A stretch of 46,679 nt of DNA from Burkholderiales bacterium (GCA_016195825.1 JACPYV010000060.1:1-46679), one strand, 5' to 3'; shown: positions 10,333-19,066, numbered from the stretch's first letter. Notes: generated by a model not told the origin, from the sequence alone. Translations and numbers: made by a program.

Positions 10333-12555
10333 ATGTTGAACCCCCAACGCATCGACCGCATGCTCAGTGGCGCTCTGAGCCGCCGCGCCTTCGTGACCAC
10401 CACCGTCGGCGGTGCCGTCGGCCTGGCCTTGCTGCCAGGCCTGGCAGCTGCGCAGGCCGGTACCAAGCCCGGCGCCAAGCCGACCGAGCAGCCGCTGGCC
10501 TTCGTCACCATCGCCAAGGACGGCACCACCACCATCCTGTGCAACCGCATGGACATGGGCCAGGGCATCGAGACCGGTCTGGCCATGATTTGCGCCGAAG
10601 AACTGGACGCCGACTGGGCACGCGTGCGCACCGGCTTCGGTGACCAGAAGGGCGAATACGTCGACCCGCTGTTCGGCATCCACCTGACCGGCGGCTCCAA
10701 CTCGGTCAAGAACAGCTATCAGCAGTACCGCGAGCTGGGTGCGCGCACCAAGGCCATGCTGGTGGCGGCCGCCGCGCAGAGCTGGGGCGTGCCGGTCGCG
10801 TCGCTGAAGGCCGAGAACGGCGTCATCTCCGGCGCCGGCAAGAGCGCCGGCTACGGCGAGTTCTTCGACGCCGCGATGAAGCTGCCCGTGCCCGAGGCCG
10901 TCACGCTGAAGGACCCCAAGGCCTTCAAGCTCATCGGCCAGCCGACCACACTGACCGTCAGCAAGGCCAAGTCCACCGGTACCCAGGCCTACGGCATGGA
11001 CGTGCAACTGCCCGGCATGGCGGTGGCTGTCATCCAGCGCCCGCCGGTCTTCAACGGCAAGGTCGCCAAGCTGGACTCTACGGAGGCGCTCAAGGTCAAG
11101 GGCGTCAAGGCCGTGCTGCCGGTGACGCTGGACCGCGGCGGCCAGGGCGTGGCCGTGGTCGCCAGCGGCTACTGGGCGGCCAAGAAGGGCCGCGACGCGC
11201 TCAAGGTCGACTGGGACCTGGGTGGCGTTGCCAAGCCCGACACGAAGGCACTGACGGCGCAATATCTGGCCCTGGCCAAGACGCCCGGCACGCCAGCGCC
11301 CAAGCCCGAGTTCCAGGCCGACGCCAGCGCGTGGAGCAAGGCACCGAAGAAAATCACGGCCGACTTCGTGTTCCCCTACCTGAACCATGCGCAGATGGAG
11401 CCGCTGGCCTGCACCGTGGACCTGAAGGCCGACCGCTGCGATGTCTACTACGCCGCCCAGATGCCGGGCATCGACGCGATGAACATTGCGCGCACCGTGG
11501 GGCTGAAGCCGGAGCAGGTCCAGGTCAACGTACAGATGGCCGGCGGCGGCTTCGGCCGGCGCGCCACGCCCGGCAGCGAATGGCCGCGCGAGGCCGCGGC
11601 CGTGGCCGTTGCGCTGGCCCAGGCCGGGCAGCGCATGCCGGTCAAGGTGATCTGGAGCCGTGAGGACGACATGAAGTCCGGCTACTACCGGCCCATGACC
11701 GTGCATCGCGCCGAGATCGGCTTCGATGCGACGGGCAAGATCGCCGGCTGGCAGCACCGCATCGTCAGCCAGAGCATCCTGAAGGGCTCGCCGCTGGAGG
11801 GCTTCGGCTATCAGAAGGGCGTGGACGGCACGACCACCGAGGGCATGCGCGAGCCCTACGAATTCCCGATGAACCTCAGCGTCCACCACCCAGACGTCAA
11901 CGTGCCGGTGCTGTGGTGGCGCTCGGTTGGCTCCACCCACACGGCCTACGTGATGGAGACGCTGGTCGACGAGATCGCGTTCGCCACCAAGCAGGACCCG
12001 GTCGCCTACCGCATGAAGCTGATGGAGGGCAACGCCAAGGCCGAGCGCCACCGCCTGGCGCTGCAGGCCGCGGTGGACAAGAGCGGCTACGGCAAGCGCA
12101 AGCTGAAGACCGGCCAGGCGTGGGGCGTGGCGGTGCATGAGAGCTTCGAGTCCGTCGTCGCCTACGTCGTGGTGGCCAGCATGAAGGGCAAGGGCAAGGA
12201 CCGCCAGCCGGTGCTGCAGGAAGTGCATGCAGGCGTGCACTGCAATCTCTGCGTGAACCCCAAGGCGGTGGAGACGCAGGTGCAGGGTGCCGCCATCATG
12301 GCTTTGGCCACGACCTTGCCCACCCACCGCATCACCTTCAAGGACGGCGTGGTCGAGCAGGGCAACTTCTACGACGTGGCCATGCCGCGCATGCCGGACG
12401 CGCCCAAGGTCATGACGGTCAGTATCGTGCCCAGCAACGACCCGCCCAAGGGCATGGGCGAGCCCGGCCTGCCGGCGCTGGCCCCGGCGCTGGCGAATGC
12501 CGTGGCCAGATTGACCGGCCAGCGTCAGCGCGAGCTGCCGTTCCGCTTTGCCTGA
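10333..12555 (+). CDS. iorB: Molybdopterin-binding large subunit, isoquinoline 1-oxidoreductase beta / aldehyde oxidoreductase type, Tat-exported
   Basis: A 740-residue protein. The ATG at 10333 follows GAGGAGG; a frame open to 10315 lacks such a site. The N-terminus carries a twin-arginine signal (SRRAF at residues 16-20, then a hydrophobic run to AAAQA). Family motifs include [27 protein letters not shown] near residue 405 for cofactor contact, and [18 protein letters not shown] near the C-terminus, whose Glu is the expected catalytic base. The family hydroxylates N-heteroaromatics or oxidises aldehydes with water as oxygen source. With IorA it should form a periplasmic complex. A cytochrome c or flavin subunit and XdhC/MobA-type maturation genes are absent from the window, so the electron acceptor is unknown. 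Confidence 0.9.
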   Translation: MLNPQRIDRMLSGALSRRAFVTTTVGGAVGLALLPGLAAAQAGTKPGAKPTEQPLAFVTIAKDGTTTILCNRMDMGQGIETGLAMICAEELDADWARVRTGFGDQKGEYVDPLFGIHLTGGSNSVKNSYQQYRELGARTKAMLVAAAAQSWGVPVASLKAENGVISGAGKSAGYGEFFDAAMKLPVPEAVTLKDPKAFKLIGQPTTLTVSKAKSTGTQAYGMDVQLPGMAVAVIQRPPVFNGKVAKLDSTEALKVKGVKAVLPVTLDRGGQGVAVVASGYWAAKKGRDALKVDWDLGGVAKPDTKALTAQYLALAKTPGTPAPKPEFQADASAWSKAPKKITADFVFPYLNHAQMEPLACTVDLKADRCDVYYAAQMPGIDAMNIARTVGLKPEQVQVNVQMAGGGFGRRATPGSEWPREAAAVAVALAQAGQRMPVKVIWSREDDMKSGYYRPMTVHRAEIGFDATGKIAGWQHRIVSQSILKGSPLEGFGYQKGVDGTTTEGMREPYEFPMNLSVHHPDVNVPVLWWRSVGSTHTAYVMETLVDEIAFATKQDPVAYRMKLMEGNAKAERHRLALQAAVDKSGYGKRKLKTGQAWGVAVHESFESVVAYVVVASMKGKGKDRQPVLQEVHAGVHCNLCVNPKAVETQVQGAAIMALATTLPTHRITFKDGVVEQGNFYDVAMPRMPDAPKVMTVSIVPSNDPPKGMGEPGLPALAPALANAVARLTGQRQRELPFRFA

Positions 12556-12577
12556 GCCTCGGCGCGCAGGCATGAAA

Positions 12578-12601
12578 AAGGCGGGCCCTCGGGCCCGCCT
12601 T
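12578..12601. terminator. Bidirectional intrinsic terminator between iorB and the PEP-CTERM gene
   Basis: AAGGCGGGCCC at 12578-12588 pairs perfectly with GGGCCCGCCTT at 12591-12601. The preceding AAAAA (12575-12579) becomes a T-run on the minus strand, so it is strongest for the minus-strand PEP-CTERM gene and probably also stops iorAB. Confidence 0.75.
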
Positions 12602-12621
12602 GCACTTGTGGGGTGCTGCGC

Positions 12622-13590
12622 TTAGCGCTTGTCGTTGCGGCGGCGTGCGCCGGCCGCAGCCAGCAGGGCCGTCAGCGCCAGGCCGGCGGTCATGGGTTCG
12701 GGCAGATCCACCGCCTGTGCCCGGGCGATGGGGTCGCTGCCGGGGAACGGGTCGCCCGAACGTGCGCCAGCACCGCAGTAGGACGTGAAGGCTTCGCCGG
12801 TCACCGGACCGTCCGGTGCCACGACCTCGGCTGCAACACGAGCCGCGACGCCTTCCTGGTTCTTGTTGCTCTGGAGGTACGCCGTGCAGATGCCGGTCGT
12901 GAGGACGTTGCCAGCGGCCTCAGACGTCATCACGTAGGAGATCGTGTGGTCGGAGCCATCGGTCGTCGGCAGCAGCGAGATCGAATAGGCGCCGCCGGAA
13001 ATGCCATAGCTGAAGTAGCCGGCGCCTGTCGCGCTCGTCCAGCCGACCGATTCGGTGCCGTGGTGCTCGTAGCTGTTCGTGATGGCGCCGCCGGTTCCGA
13101 CCTCGGCACTCCAGGCTTCGTCCAGGTAGGTGGTGCCGTCGATGACCAGCTGGATCGTCAGCTTGGATTTCTGGAACTCTCCGGCCGAGAACGCCGTGCT
13201 GCCGAAGGCGCCCACCTCGCCCGGGTTAATGAAGAAGGAGAAGTCGAGCGCGTCGGTGCCGCCGAGGGTGCCGATGACCGATGCGATGCCTTGGGCGTAG
13301 TAGGTGTTCTCGCCGGAGGCGCGGCTACCGAAATTGGTGACGCTGTCGTTGCAGGAATAGGCGTGGATGCCGATGTTGTTGATGCCCGAGCCGGTGAACT
13401 CCAGCGTGTCATGGCCGGAGAGGCCGCCCGCAGGGCTGCCGCAATCCGTGATTGCGGCCACCGTGCCGCCAGGTCCGGAGGAACTGCCCAGGTTGTAGGC
13501 GCCGACGCCGGTGTAGGTCAGTTCAGCCCATGCCGGCAAGGTCAGTGCCGTCAGTGCGGTGATCACGCAGAGTTTTTTGAAGTTGGGCAT
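12622..13590 (-). CDS. PEP-CTERM sorting-domain exported protein
   Basis: A 322-residue protein with a signal peptide (MPNFKKLCVITALTALTLPAWA). The long beta-rich, Gly/Ser/Thr-rich body has three well-spaced cysteines and no recognised enzyme motif. The C-terminal tripartite tail has LPEP at 296-299, a hydrophobic segment TAGLALTALLAAAGA and a basic end RRRNDKR. This is the PEP-CTERM signal recognised by exosortase A-type enzymes in Gram-negative bacteria that make exopolysaccharide, so the protein is probably processed and placed at the cell surface or in the matrix. GGAG precedes the ATG. No exosortase or polysaccharide cluster is in this window. It ends at a strong terminator and lies downstream of the metal-chaperone gene on the same strand (97-bp gap). 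Confidence 0.85.
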   Translation of the reverse strand: MPNFKKLCVITALTALTLPAWAELTYTGVGAYNLGSSSGPGGTVAAITDCGSPAGGLSGHDTLEFTGSGINNIGIHAYSCNDSVTNFGSRASGENTYYAQGIASVIGTLGGTDALDFSFFINPGEVGAFGSTAFSAGEFQKSKLTIQLVIDGTTYLDEAWSAEVGTGGAITNSYEHHGTESVGWTSATGAGYFSYGISGGAYSISLLPTTDGSDHTISYVMTSEAAGNVLTTGICTAYLQSNKNQEGVAARVAAEVVAPDGPVTGEAFTSYCGAGARSGDPFPGSDPIARAQAVDLPEPMTAGLALTALLAAAGARRRNDKR

Positions 13591-13656
13591 GGAAGCTCCA
13601 GAACGATTTGGACGCGATGCTAGGGGTCGGCGTCCTGCTTGTGTGTCCCGGCCTTC

Positions 13657-13669
13657 GGGGGCTACCCCC
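13657..13669 (-). promoter_or_regulatory. GGGGG-TAG-CCCCC hairpin in the PEP-CTERM leader
   Basis: On the minus strand GGGGG, TAG, CCCCC form a compact hairpin about 70 bases upstream of the PEP-CTERM start and 19 bases after the chaperone stop. It overlaps the motif shared with the chemoreceptor upstream region. It may be a weak terminator or a protein-binding site. Confidence 0.3.
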
Positions 13670-13680
13670 TCAAATGCGGG
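13664..13680 (-). repeat. Copy 1 of a shared 17-bp motif, CCCGCATTTGAGGGGGT
   Basis: Read on the minus strand this 17-mer matches 15 of 17 bases of the sequence at 39946-39962 (CCCGCATTCGGGGGGGT on the minus strand). One copy lies 74-90 bp upstream of the PEP-CTERM gene, the other 39-55 bp upstream of the chemoreceptor gene. Shared regulation is possible; chance in a GC-rich genome is the alternative. Confidence 0.35.
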
Positions 13681-13687
13681 TGTTGGC

Positions 13688-13891
13688 TCAGCCCTCGGCA
13701 GGCGCCGGCGGGTAGCCGGCTTCAGCCAGTGCAGCGGCCAGGGTCTCGCGGGGCAGGGCGCTGTCGACCCGGGCCGTTTTCGCGTCGCGGTCGATGTCGA
13801 TGCGGGCCTGGGCGTCGGCGGCCTGCAGCGCCTCTGTGATAGCGGCCACGCAATGGCCGCAGCTCATGTCGGGCAGAGTGAACTGATGCAT
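13688..13891 (-). CDS. CopZ-like heavy-metal-associated (HMA) domain protein
   Basis: A 67-residue single HMA domain. The metal site MSCGHC is at residues 9-14, followed by VAAITEALQAADAQARIDIDRDAKTARV and ending in AGYPPAPAEG, the classic ferredoxin-like beta-alpha-beta layout. Proteins of this size and motif bind Cu(I) in the cytoplasm and hand it to P-type ATPases or regulators. AGGAGA precedes the ATG. No CopA ATPase or CueR regulator is within the window, so it is an orphan chaperone here. Mercury (MerP-like) is less likely because there is no signal peptide and no mer genes. Confidence 0.9.
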   Translation of the reverse strand: MHQFTLPDMSCGHCVAAITEALQAADAQARIDIDRDAKTARVDSALPRETLAAALAEAGYPPAPAEG

Positions 13892-14004
13892 CGCGGATCT
13901 CCTGTCTTCGGAATTGGACGGAAATCCTAGTGCCGATGGCGCGCCCCAGATTTCCGTGCGCCGAGCCGGGCCGGCAACGCCTTGTTACCGCCTCGTACAC
14001 AAAG

Positions 14005-14056
14005 CCATCGTTGAAGCGATGGAGCCGCCGCCCTGACTGCGGGGGCGCCGTCCCCC
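14005..14056 (+). other. 292-bp spacer with two short hairpins
   Basis: The spacer 13892-14183 between the chaperone and the lipoprotein gene contains CCATCG/CGATGG (14005-14022) and GGGGG-N6-CCCCC (14041-14056), plus CCCTAGGAT near 14114. That same 9-mer occurs upstream of the FecR gene near 2450 and could include a -10 element. No open frame with coding character is present. Confidence 0.25.
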
Positions 14057-14183
14057 GGACCTGGGACGCCCGCGCCTGTTTGCAACGCCACTGGCGTCAA
14101 CCCGATCCGGGCCAACCCTAGGATCCGCGCCTTTCTCGGGGCCTTCGGGCCGCGGGTGTGTGGTCCAGAAGGGAGTACCCAGA

Positions 14184-16292
14184 ATGATGACGATGAACAA
14201 GCGCTGCCGTCTGGCGGCAGCCGTGGCCTTGCTGGCCGCGCTGAGCGCCTGCGGTGGTGGCAGCGACGGCCCGACGCCGGTGGTCGCGGCGGCCGACACC
14301 TTGTCGCTGGGCACCGGCCAGACGGCCTCGGTGCTGAGCAACGACACCGTGGGCGGTGCCCCCGCCCGCGTGGGGGCGGGTGGCAATGCCAGCGTGAGCT
14401 TCAGCGGCACGCTGCCGCAGGGCATCAGCGCCGCCGACGGCGTGCTGACCGCCGCACGCGGCGCCGTGCCGGGCAGCTACACGCTGAACTACCAGCTCTG
14501 CGAGGCCGCGGCCGGCAGCAACTGCACGACCGCCTCGGTGGCACTCACGGTACCTAAGCCGCCCATCAGTGCGGCGGCGGACACCGTCAGCCTGGGGGCC
14601 GGCGAAACCTCGTCGCTGCTGGCCAATGACCAGCTCGACGGCGTGGCCGCGACAGCCGCCACCGTTGTGGTCACCACCACGGGCACCTGGCCCACCGGTG
14701 TCACCCTGGGCGCCGACGGCGTGCTCACGGCCGGCGCCGGTGCGCCGGTGGGCGCGAGCACGCTGGGCTATCGCATCTGCCAGGCGGCGGCCGCCACCAA
14801 CTGCGCGGATGGCAGCGTGACCTTGAGCGTCGTGGCGCGCGTGGCCGTCAGCGGTCGTGTCGTCGACGGCCTCACCGGCGTGCCGCTGGCCGGCATCGCC
14901 GTGGCCGTGGGTGCACGCACCGCCGCGACGGACGCTCAAGGCCAGTTCAGCGTGACCGGCGTGTCGCCCAGCGCCCGGGCCACCGTCAAGTTCACCGGTG
15001 CGGGCTACGGCGAAGGCGCCCGCATCGTGACCGTGACCGACACCGGAGCGACCGGCGTGCTGGCGCGCCTGGTGCCGGTGACGGCTTCGGCCGTGCTGGA
15101 CGCCGGCACCGGCGGCACCGTCACCAACACGGCCGGCACCGCTCGCGTCGTGCTGGCGGCCGCCAGCCTGGCCAGGGCAGACGGCAGCACGCTGACCGGC
15201 AACGCCACGGTCAGTGTGACCGCCATCAACCCGTCGCTGGACTCCAGCCTGATGCCGGGCGACTACACCACCGTCAGCGGCGGCAATGCGGTGTCCATCG
15301 AGAGCTACGGCGCGCTGGGCGTGCAGATCGCCGACGCCGCGGGCCAGCCGGCCAACCTGCGCACCGGTCAGACGGCAACCATCCGCATCCCGCTGGGCAC
15401 GCGCGACGAGAACCCGCCTGCCACCATCCCGCTGTTCCACTTCGACACCGCCGCCGGCCGCTGGACGCAGGAGGGCACGGCCACGCTGCAGGGCAGCGGT
15501 GCCGCGCGCTACTACGAAGGCACGGTCTCGCACTTCAGCACCTGGAACGCGGACCGCATCAGCGAGACCGTCTGGGTCAACGGCTGCGTTGCCGATTCCA
15601 CTGGCGCGCGCGTGGCAGGCGCCACCGTGTCCAGCGACGGCATCGACTACAGCGGCACCAGCGGTGCGCTGACCGATGCCACAGGGGCCTTCCGCATCGC
15701 GGTGCGCGCCAACAGCCTGGCGACGCTGATCGGCTTCAAGAGCCTGCTGCTCAGCAACACCGTGCGCGTCTCCAGCACCGGCAGCGACCTCACGCTGACC
15801 GACTGCCTGGTGCTGGCGGCCAACGCCAACGGTGTGTCCATCAAGCTGACCTGGGGCGCCAACCCGCGCGACCTGGACAGCCACCTGTGGACGCCCAGCG
15901 GCAGCCACGTCTACTTCAGCAACAAGGGTCAGCTGACGGCTGCGCCGTTCGCCAACCTGGACGTGGACGACACCAGCAGCTTCGGCCCCGAAGTGGTGAC
16001 GCTGACCAAGCTGATGGTGGGCACTTACAAATACGCAGTGCACAACTACAGCGGCTACGGCAGTGGTCCCATCGCCGTCAGCGGTGCGCGGGTGGAGCTG
16101 ATCCTGCCGGGCGGCCGCACCGAGCTCTTCGTGCCGCCGGCCAGCGGCGAGACGGCGTCGACCGACTACTGGACGCTGTTCGACCTCACGGTGGATGCCC
16201 AGTGCAACATCACGCTGACCCGCACCGAGGCCTACACGGCCACGCCGGCCAGCCCGCCGTCGGCGACGCCGGTGTACTGCACCCGGTCCTGA
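14184..16292 (+). CDS. Large repeat-containing lipoprotein with carboxypeptidase-regulatory-like and YfaP/DUF2135-like domains
   Basis: A 702-residue protein. The ATG at 14184 is chosen over 14160 because GGGAG lies 8 bases upstream and it gives a short basic n-region before the lipobox LSAC (Cys 23), followed by GGGSD. Two Ig/cadherin-like repeats (about 35-118 and 120-205) share the pattern AADTxSLGxGxTxSxLxND...GVLTAxxGAxxGxxTLxYxxCxAAAxxNC. Two carboxypeptidase-D regulatory-like sheets follow (about 222-275, VSGRVVDGLTGVPLAGI; about 465-520). The C-terminal part, LTWGANPRDLDSHLWTPSG through VHNYSGYGSG, resembles YfaP/DUF2135 proteins. It is probably a surface or periplasmic adhesive/binding lipoprotein; no enzymatic site is seen. 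Confidence 0.8.
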   Translation: MMTMNKRCRLAAAVALLAALSACGGGSDGPTPVVAAADTLSLGTGQTASVLSNDTVGGAPARVGAGGNASVSFSGTLPQGISAADGVLTAARGAVPGSYTLNYQLCEAAAGSNCTTASVALTVPKPPISAAADTVSLGAGETSSLLANDQLDGVAATAATVVVTTTGTWPTGVTLGADGVLTAGAGAPVGASTLGYRICQAAAATNCADGSVTLSVVARVAVSGRVVDGLTGVPLAGIAVAVGARTAATDAQGQFSVTGVSPSARATVKFTGAGYGEGARIVTVTDTGATGVLARLVPVTASAVLDAGTGGTVTNTAGTARVVLAAASLARADGSTLTGNATVSVTAINPSLDSSLMPGDYTTVSGGNAVSIESYGALGVQIADAAGQPANLRTGQTATIRIPLGTRDENPPATIPLFHFDTAAGRWTQEGTATLQGSGAARYYEGTVSHFSTWNADRISETVWVNGCVADSTGARVAGATVSSDGIDYSGTSGALTDATGAFRIAVRANSLATLIGFKSLLLSNTVRVSSTGSDLTLTDCLVLAANANGVSIKLTWGANPRDLDSHLWTPSGSHVYFSNKGQLTAAPFANLDVDDTSSFGPEVVTLTKLMVGTYKYAVHNYSGYGSGPIAVSGARVELILPGGRTELFVPPASGETASTDYWTLFDLTVDAQCNITLTRTEAYTATPASPPSATPVYCTRS

Positions 16293-16299
16293 GCGGTCT

Positions 16300-16332
16300 G
16301 GCGGGGCGTGCGTCGGGAGGCGCCGCCCCGCC
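16300..16332 (+). terminator. GC-rich hairpin after the lipoprotein gene
   Basis: GGCGGGGC (16300-16307) pairs with GCCCCGCC (16325-16332), 7 bases after the lipoprotein stop. It lacks a T-run, so termination efficiency is uncertain. Confidence 0.4.
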
Positions 16333-16347
16333 CGCGCTGGCATGATC

Positions 16348-16370
16348 CCGGCTCCACCCGCTGGAGCCGG
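16348..16370 (+). promoter_or_regulatory. Hairpin enclosing the ribosome-binding site of the FMN reductase gene
   Basis: CCGGCTCCA (16348-16356) is fully complementary to TGGAGCCGG (16362-16370) with a 5-base loop. The only Shine-Dalgarno-like GGAG (16363-16366) lies inside the 3' arm, 9 bases before the ATG at 16376. Folding should hide the site, so translation may be regulated by temperature, a ligand, a protein or coupling. Confidence 0.5.
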
Positions 16371-16375
16371 TCACC

Positions 16376-16930
16376 ATGAAAATCATTGCCCTGAGCGGCG
16401 CGCTGCGCCGCGCCTCCTTCAACACCGCCTTGCTGCGTGCCGCGGCCGGCCTGGCGCCGGAAGGCGTCACACTGGAGCTGCGCACGCTGCACGGCATTCC
16501 ACTGTATGACGGCGACCTGGAGGCCCAGGGCATCCCCGAGGCTGTGACGATGCTGCGCGAGGCCATCGCCGCGGCCGACGGGCTGCTGATCTCCACCCCC
16601 GAATACAACAATGCCATCCCCGGCGTTCTGAAGAACGGGCTGGACTGGCTGTCACGCCCCAGCGGCGAGGGCGCCAAGTTGTTCGGCGGCAAGCCCACCG
16701 CGCTGGTCGGTGCGACGCCGGGCGGCTTCGGCACCATCCAGGCGCAGGACGCCATGTTGAGCGTGTTCCGCACCTTCGGCTGCGACTTTTGGATGGGTGG
16801 CCGGTTGATGGTGTCGCACGCCGGCTCGGTGTTCGACGCCGACGGCCGGCTGGTGGACGACAAGATCGCCGAGCAACTGCGCGCCTTCGTCGCCGGCTTT
16901 GCGGCCCATGTGGCGCGGAGACAGGCATGA
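16376..16930 (+). CDS. NADPH-dependent FMN reductase / quinone reductase (ChrR-like)
   Basis: A 184-residue flavodoxin-fold protein. The phosphate-binding loop SGALRRASFN occupies residues 6-15, and the conserved STPEYNNAIPGVLKNGLDWLSRP near 75-98 contacts the flavin ring. Homologues bind FMN in the cytoplasm and reduce quinones, chromate or other electrophiles by two electrons. Its stop overlaps the pirin start by ATGA, so both are translated from one message. That pairing fits a redox-stress role, since pirins can act as quercetinases or redox sensors. Its ribosome site is sequestered in a hairpin. Confidence 0.9.
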   Translation: MKIIALSGALRRASFNTALLRAAAGLAPEGVTLELRTLHGIPLYDGDLEAQGIPEAVTMLREAIAAADGLLISTPEYNNAIPGVLKNGLDWLSRPSGEGAKLFGGKPTALVGATPGGFGTIQAQDAMLSVFRTFGCDFWMGGRLMVSHAGSVFDADGRLVDDKIAEQLRAFVAGFAAHVARRQA

Positions 16931-17826
16931 CCCACGTCGAGCGCATCACAAGCCACGTCGGCGACGTGGGCGGCCTGCCCATCCAGCGTGCGCTGCCCAA
17001 CAAGGGCCGCCGCAACATCGCCGCCTGGTGTTTCGCCGACCACGCCGGCCCCGCCACACTGCTTCCTGAACAGCGCATGAATGTCGGCCCGCACCCGCAC
17101 ACCGGGCTGGCCACCTTCAGCTGGATGATCGAGGGCGAAATCCTGCACCGCGACAGCCTGGGCTCCCAGCAAGTGCTGCGCGCAGGCCAGGTCAACTTGA
17201 TGACGGCTGGGCATGGCATTTCGCACAGCGAGGAGTCGCTGTCCGACCGCATCCACCTGGCGCAGCTGTGGATCGCGCTGCCGGACGCCGAGCGCGAGCG
17301 CCCACCCAGCTTCCAGCACTTCCCCGACCTGCCGCACGCCGCGCTGGACCAGGGCTGGGACGCGACCGTGCTGGTCGGCAACTTCGCCGGCCAGCGCTCG
17401 CCGGTGCCCAGCTTCACGCCGCTGCTTGGCGTGGACCTGGCCGCCGCCGGCCCGGCCTGCGCGACGCTGGCGCTGGACGCCGCCTTCGAGCATGGGCTGA
17501 TGCTGCTGGAGGGCGAGGTCGACGTCAGCCCCGCCGGCCACGACGCGGTCGAGACAGTCACGCCCGGCACGCTGCTTTACCTCGGCGCAGGCTGCGGCGC
17601 GGTCGAGCTGCGCTGCGCCGCGTCCACACGCCTGCTGCTGCTGGGCGGCCAACCCTGGGCCCAGCCGCCGCTGCTTTGGTGGAACTTCGTCGGCCGCGAG
17701 CCGGCCGAGATGCAGGTCTGGGCAGAGGACTGGGCGCGCGAGGACGGCGGGCGCTTCGGCGTCGTGGGCGGCTACCGGGGTCCGCGCATCCCGGTGCCGC
17801 CGGTGCCCGCGCTGCGTAAGCCCTAG
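16927..17826 (+). CDS. Pirin family protein
   Basis: A 299-residue bicupin protein starting at the ATG that overlaps the reductase stop (ATGA). The N-terminal cupin has the metal ligands in GPHPHTGLATFSWMIEGE (two His near 57-59) and GHGISHSEES (His and Glu near 98-104). The C-terminal cupin includes HGLMLLEGEVDVSP. Pirins hold a single Fe or other divalent metal; some act as quercetin 2,3-dioxygenases and others as redox-sensitive regulators, and sequence alone does not choose. Translational coupling to an FMN reductase favours a role in handling quinones or phenolics. Confidence 0.92.
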   Translation: MTHVERITSHVGDVGGLPIQRALPNKGRRNIAAWCFADHAGPATLLPEQRMNVGPHPHTGLATFSWMIEGEILHRDSLGSQQVLRAGQVNLMTAGHGISHSEESLSDRIHLAQLWIALPDAERERPPSFQHFPDLPHAALDQGWDATVLVGNFAGQRSPVPSFTPLLGVDLAAAGPACATLALDAAFEHGLMLLEGEVDVSPAGHDAVETVTPGTLLYLGAGCGAVELRCAASTRLLLLGGQPWAQPPLLWWNFVGREPAEMQVWAEDWAREDGGRFGVVGGYRGPRIPVPPVPALRKP

Positions 17827-17834
17827 CCCCGCGC

Positions 17835-17847
17835 CCGGATAATCCGG
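17835..17847 (+). promoter_or_regulatory. Palindrome CCGGAT-A-ATCCGG containing a GATAAT -10-like box, upstream of tyrB
   Basis: The perfect 13-bp palindrome sits 22 bp before the tyrB ATG and contains GATAAT (17838-17843). A transcript starting about 7 bases downstream would have a leader of about 20 bases. No convincing -35 is visible. Confidence 0.4.
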
Positions 17848-17869
17848 TCTCCCCCAACGGAGCCCACCC

Positions 17870-19066
17870 ATGTTCGAGCATGTCGATGCCTACGCCGGCG
17901 ACCCCATCCTGAGCCTCAACGAGGCCTTCCAGAAGGATCCGCGCGCCGGCAAGATCAACCTGTCCATCGGCATCTACTTCGACAACGACGGTCGCATCCC
18001 CATGCTGCCGTCGGTGCGCGCCGCCGAGCTGGCCGTCGTGGAGGCTGCCGGCCCCAGGCCCTACCTGCCCATGGAAGGCGCCGCCAACTTCCGCAGCGCC
18101 GTGCAGGCCCTGCTGTTCGGTGCCGATCACCCCGCCATCCAGGCCGGCCGCATCGCCACCATCCAAGGCGTAGGCTCCAGCGGCGGCCTCAAGGTGGGCG
18201 CGGACCTGCTCAAGCGCTACTTCCCGGACAGCAAGATCTACCTGTCCGACCCGACCTGGGACAACCACCGCGCTGTCTTCGAGGGCTCGGGGCATGTCTG
18301 TGAGACCTACCCCTACTACGACGCGGCCACCGGCGGCGTGCGCTTCGATGCGCTGCTGGCCGCGTTCAAGGCGCTGCCCCAGCGCAGCGTCGTGCTGATG
18401 CACGCTTGCTGCCACAACCCCACTGGCGTGGACCTGACGCAGGACCAGTGGCGCGCCCTGGTGCCCGTTATCCGCGAGCGTCAGCTGCTGCCCTTCCTGG
18501 ACCTGGCTTACCAGGGCTATGGCGATGGCATTGAGCAGGACGCCTTCGCGCCGCGCCTTCTGGCCGACGAGGGCTTGTCATTCCTGATCGCCAACAGCTT
18601 TTCCAAGAGCATGAGCCTGTACGGTGAGCGCTGTGGGGGCCTGAGCGTCGTCTGTCCCGACGCCGACCAGGCTGCGCGCGTGCTGGGTCAGATGAAGTTC
18701 ATGATCCGCCGCAACTACTCCAACCCGCCCATGCACGGCGGCCAGATCGTGGCCAAGGTGCTGACGGACCCGAAGCTGCGCGCGATGTGGGAGGCCGAGG
18801 TGGCCGAGATGCGCGAGCGCATCCAGGCCATGCGCCGCCAGCTGCACGACGTGCTGGCCGCCAAGCTGCCCGGCCGCGACTTCAGCTACTTCCTGACCCA
18901 GCGCGGCATGTTCAGCTACACCGGCCTCACCGCTGAGCAGGCTGAGCGGCTGAAGACCGAGTTCGGCGTCTACATCCTGCGCTCGGGCCGCATGTGCGTG
19001 GCGGGCCTCAACACCCGCAACGTCGAGGCCACGGCCGAGGCCATGGCGGCCGTGCTGGCCAACTGA
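17870..19066 (+). CDS. tyrB: Aromatic amino-acid aminotransferase (class I, TyrB/AspC family)
   Basis: A 398-residue PLP enzyme beginning MFEHVDAYAGDPILSLNEAF, the usual start of TyrB/AspC proteins. Marks include NLSIGIYFDNDGRIP, the HACCHNPTGVDLT motif near residues 181-193 with the conserved Asn-Pro, and NSFSKSMSLYGERCGG, in which K246 (codon at 18605) should bind PLP. The C-terminal Arg for the substrate carboxylate lies in LRSGRMCVAGLN. It transfers amino groups between aromatic amino acids or aspartate and 2-oxoglutarate. The binding-like protein gene follows after 11 bp, so the two form one transcript at the head of the D-amino-acid/peptidoglycan region. Preference for aromatic substrates over aspartate is a family-level guess. 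Confidence 0.92.
   Translation: MFEHVDAYAGDPILSLNEAFQKDPRAGKINLSIGIYFDNDGRIPMLPSVRAAELAVVEAAGPRPYLPMEGAANFRSAVQALLFGADHPAIQAGRIATIQGVGSSGGLKVGADLLKRYFPDSKIYLSDPTWDNHRAVFEGSGHVCETYPYYDAATGGVRFDALLAAFKALPQRSVVLMHACCHNPTGVDLTQDQWRALVPVIRERQLLPFLDLAYQGYGDGIEQDAFAPRLLADEGLSFLIANSFSKSMSLYGERCGGLSVVCPDADQAARVLGQMKFMIRRNYSNPPMHGGQIVAKVLTDPKLRAMWEAEVAEMRERIQAMRRQLHDVLAAKLPGRDFSYFLTQRGMFSYTGLTAEQAERLKTEFGVYILRSGRMCVAGLNTRNVEATAEAMAAVLAN

Noticed and set aside
10198..12573. 791-aa minus-strand open frame opposite iorB
   Set aside because: His/Gly/Leu-rich shadow of iorB with no recognisable domain. The plus-strand gene has motifs, a ribosome site and a Tat signal.
14118..16343. 741-aa minus-strand open frame opposite the lipoprotein gene
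   Set aside because: Composition and lack of domains mark it as antisense. The plus strand has a lipobox and repeats.
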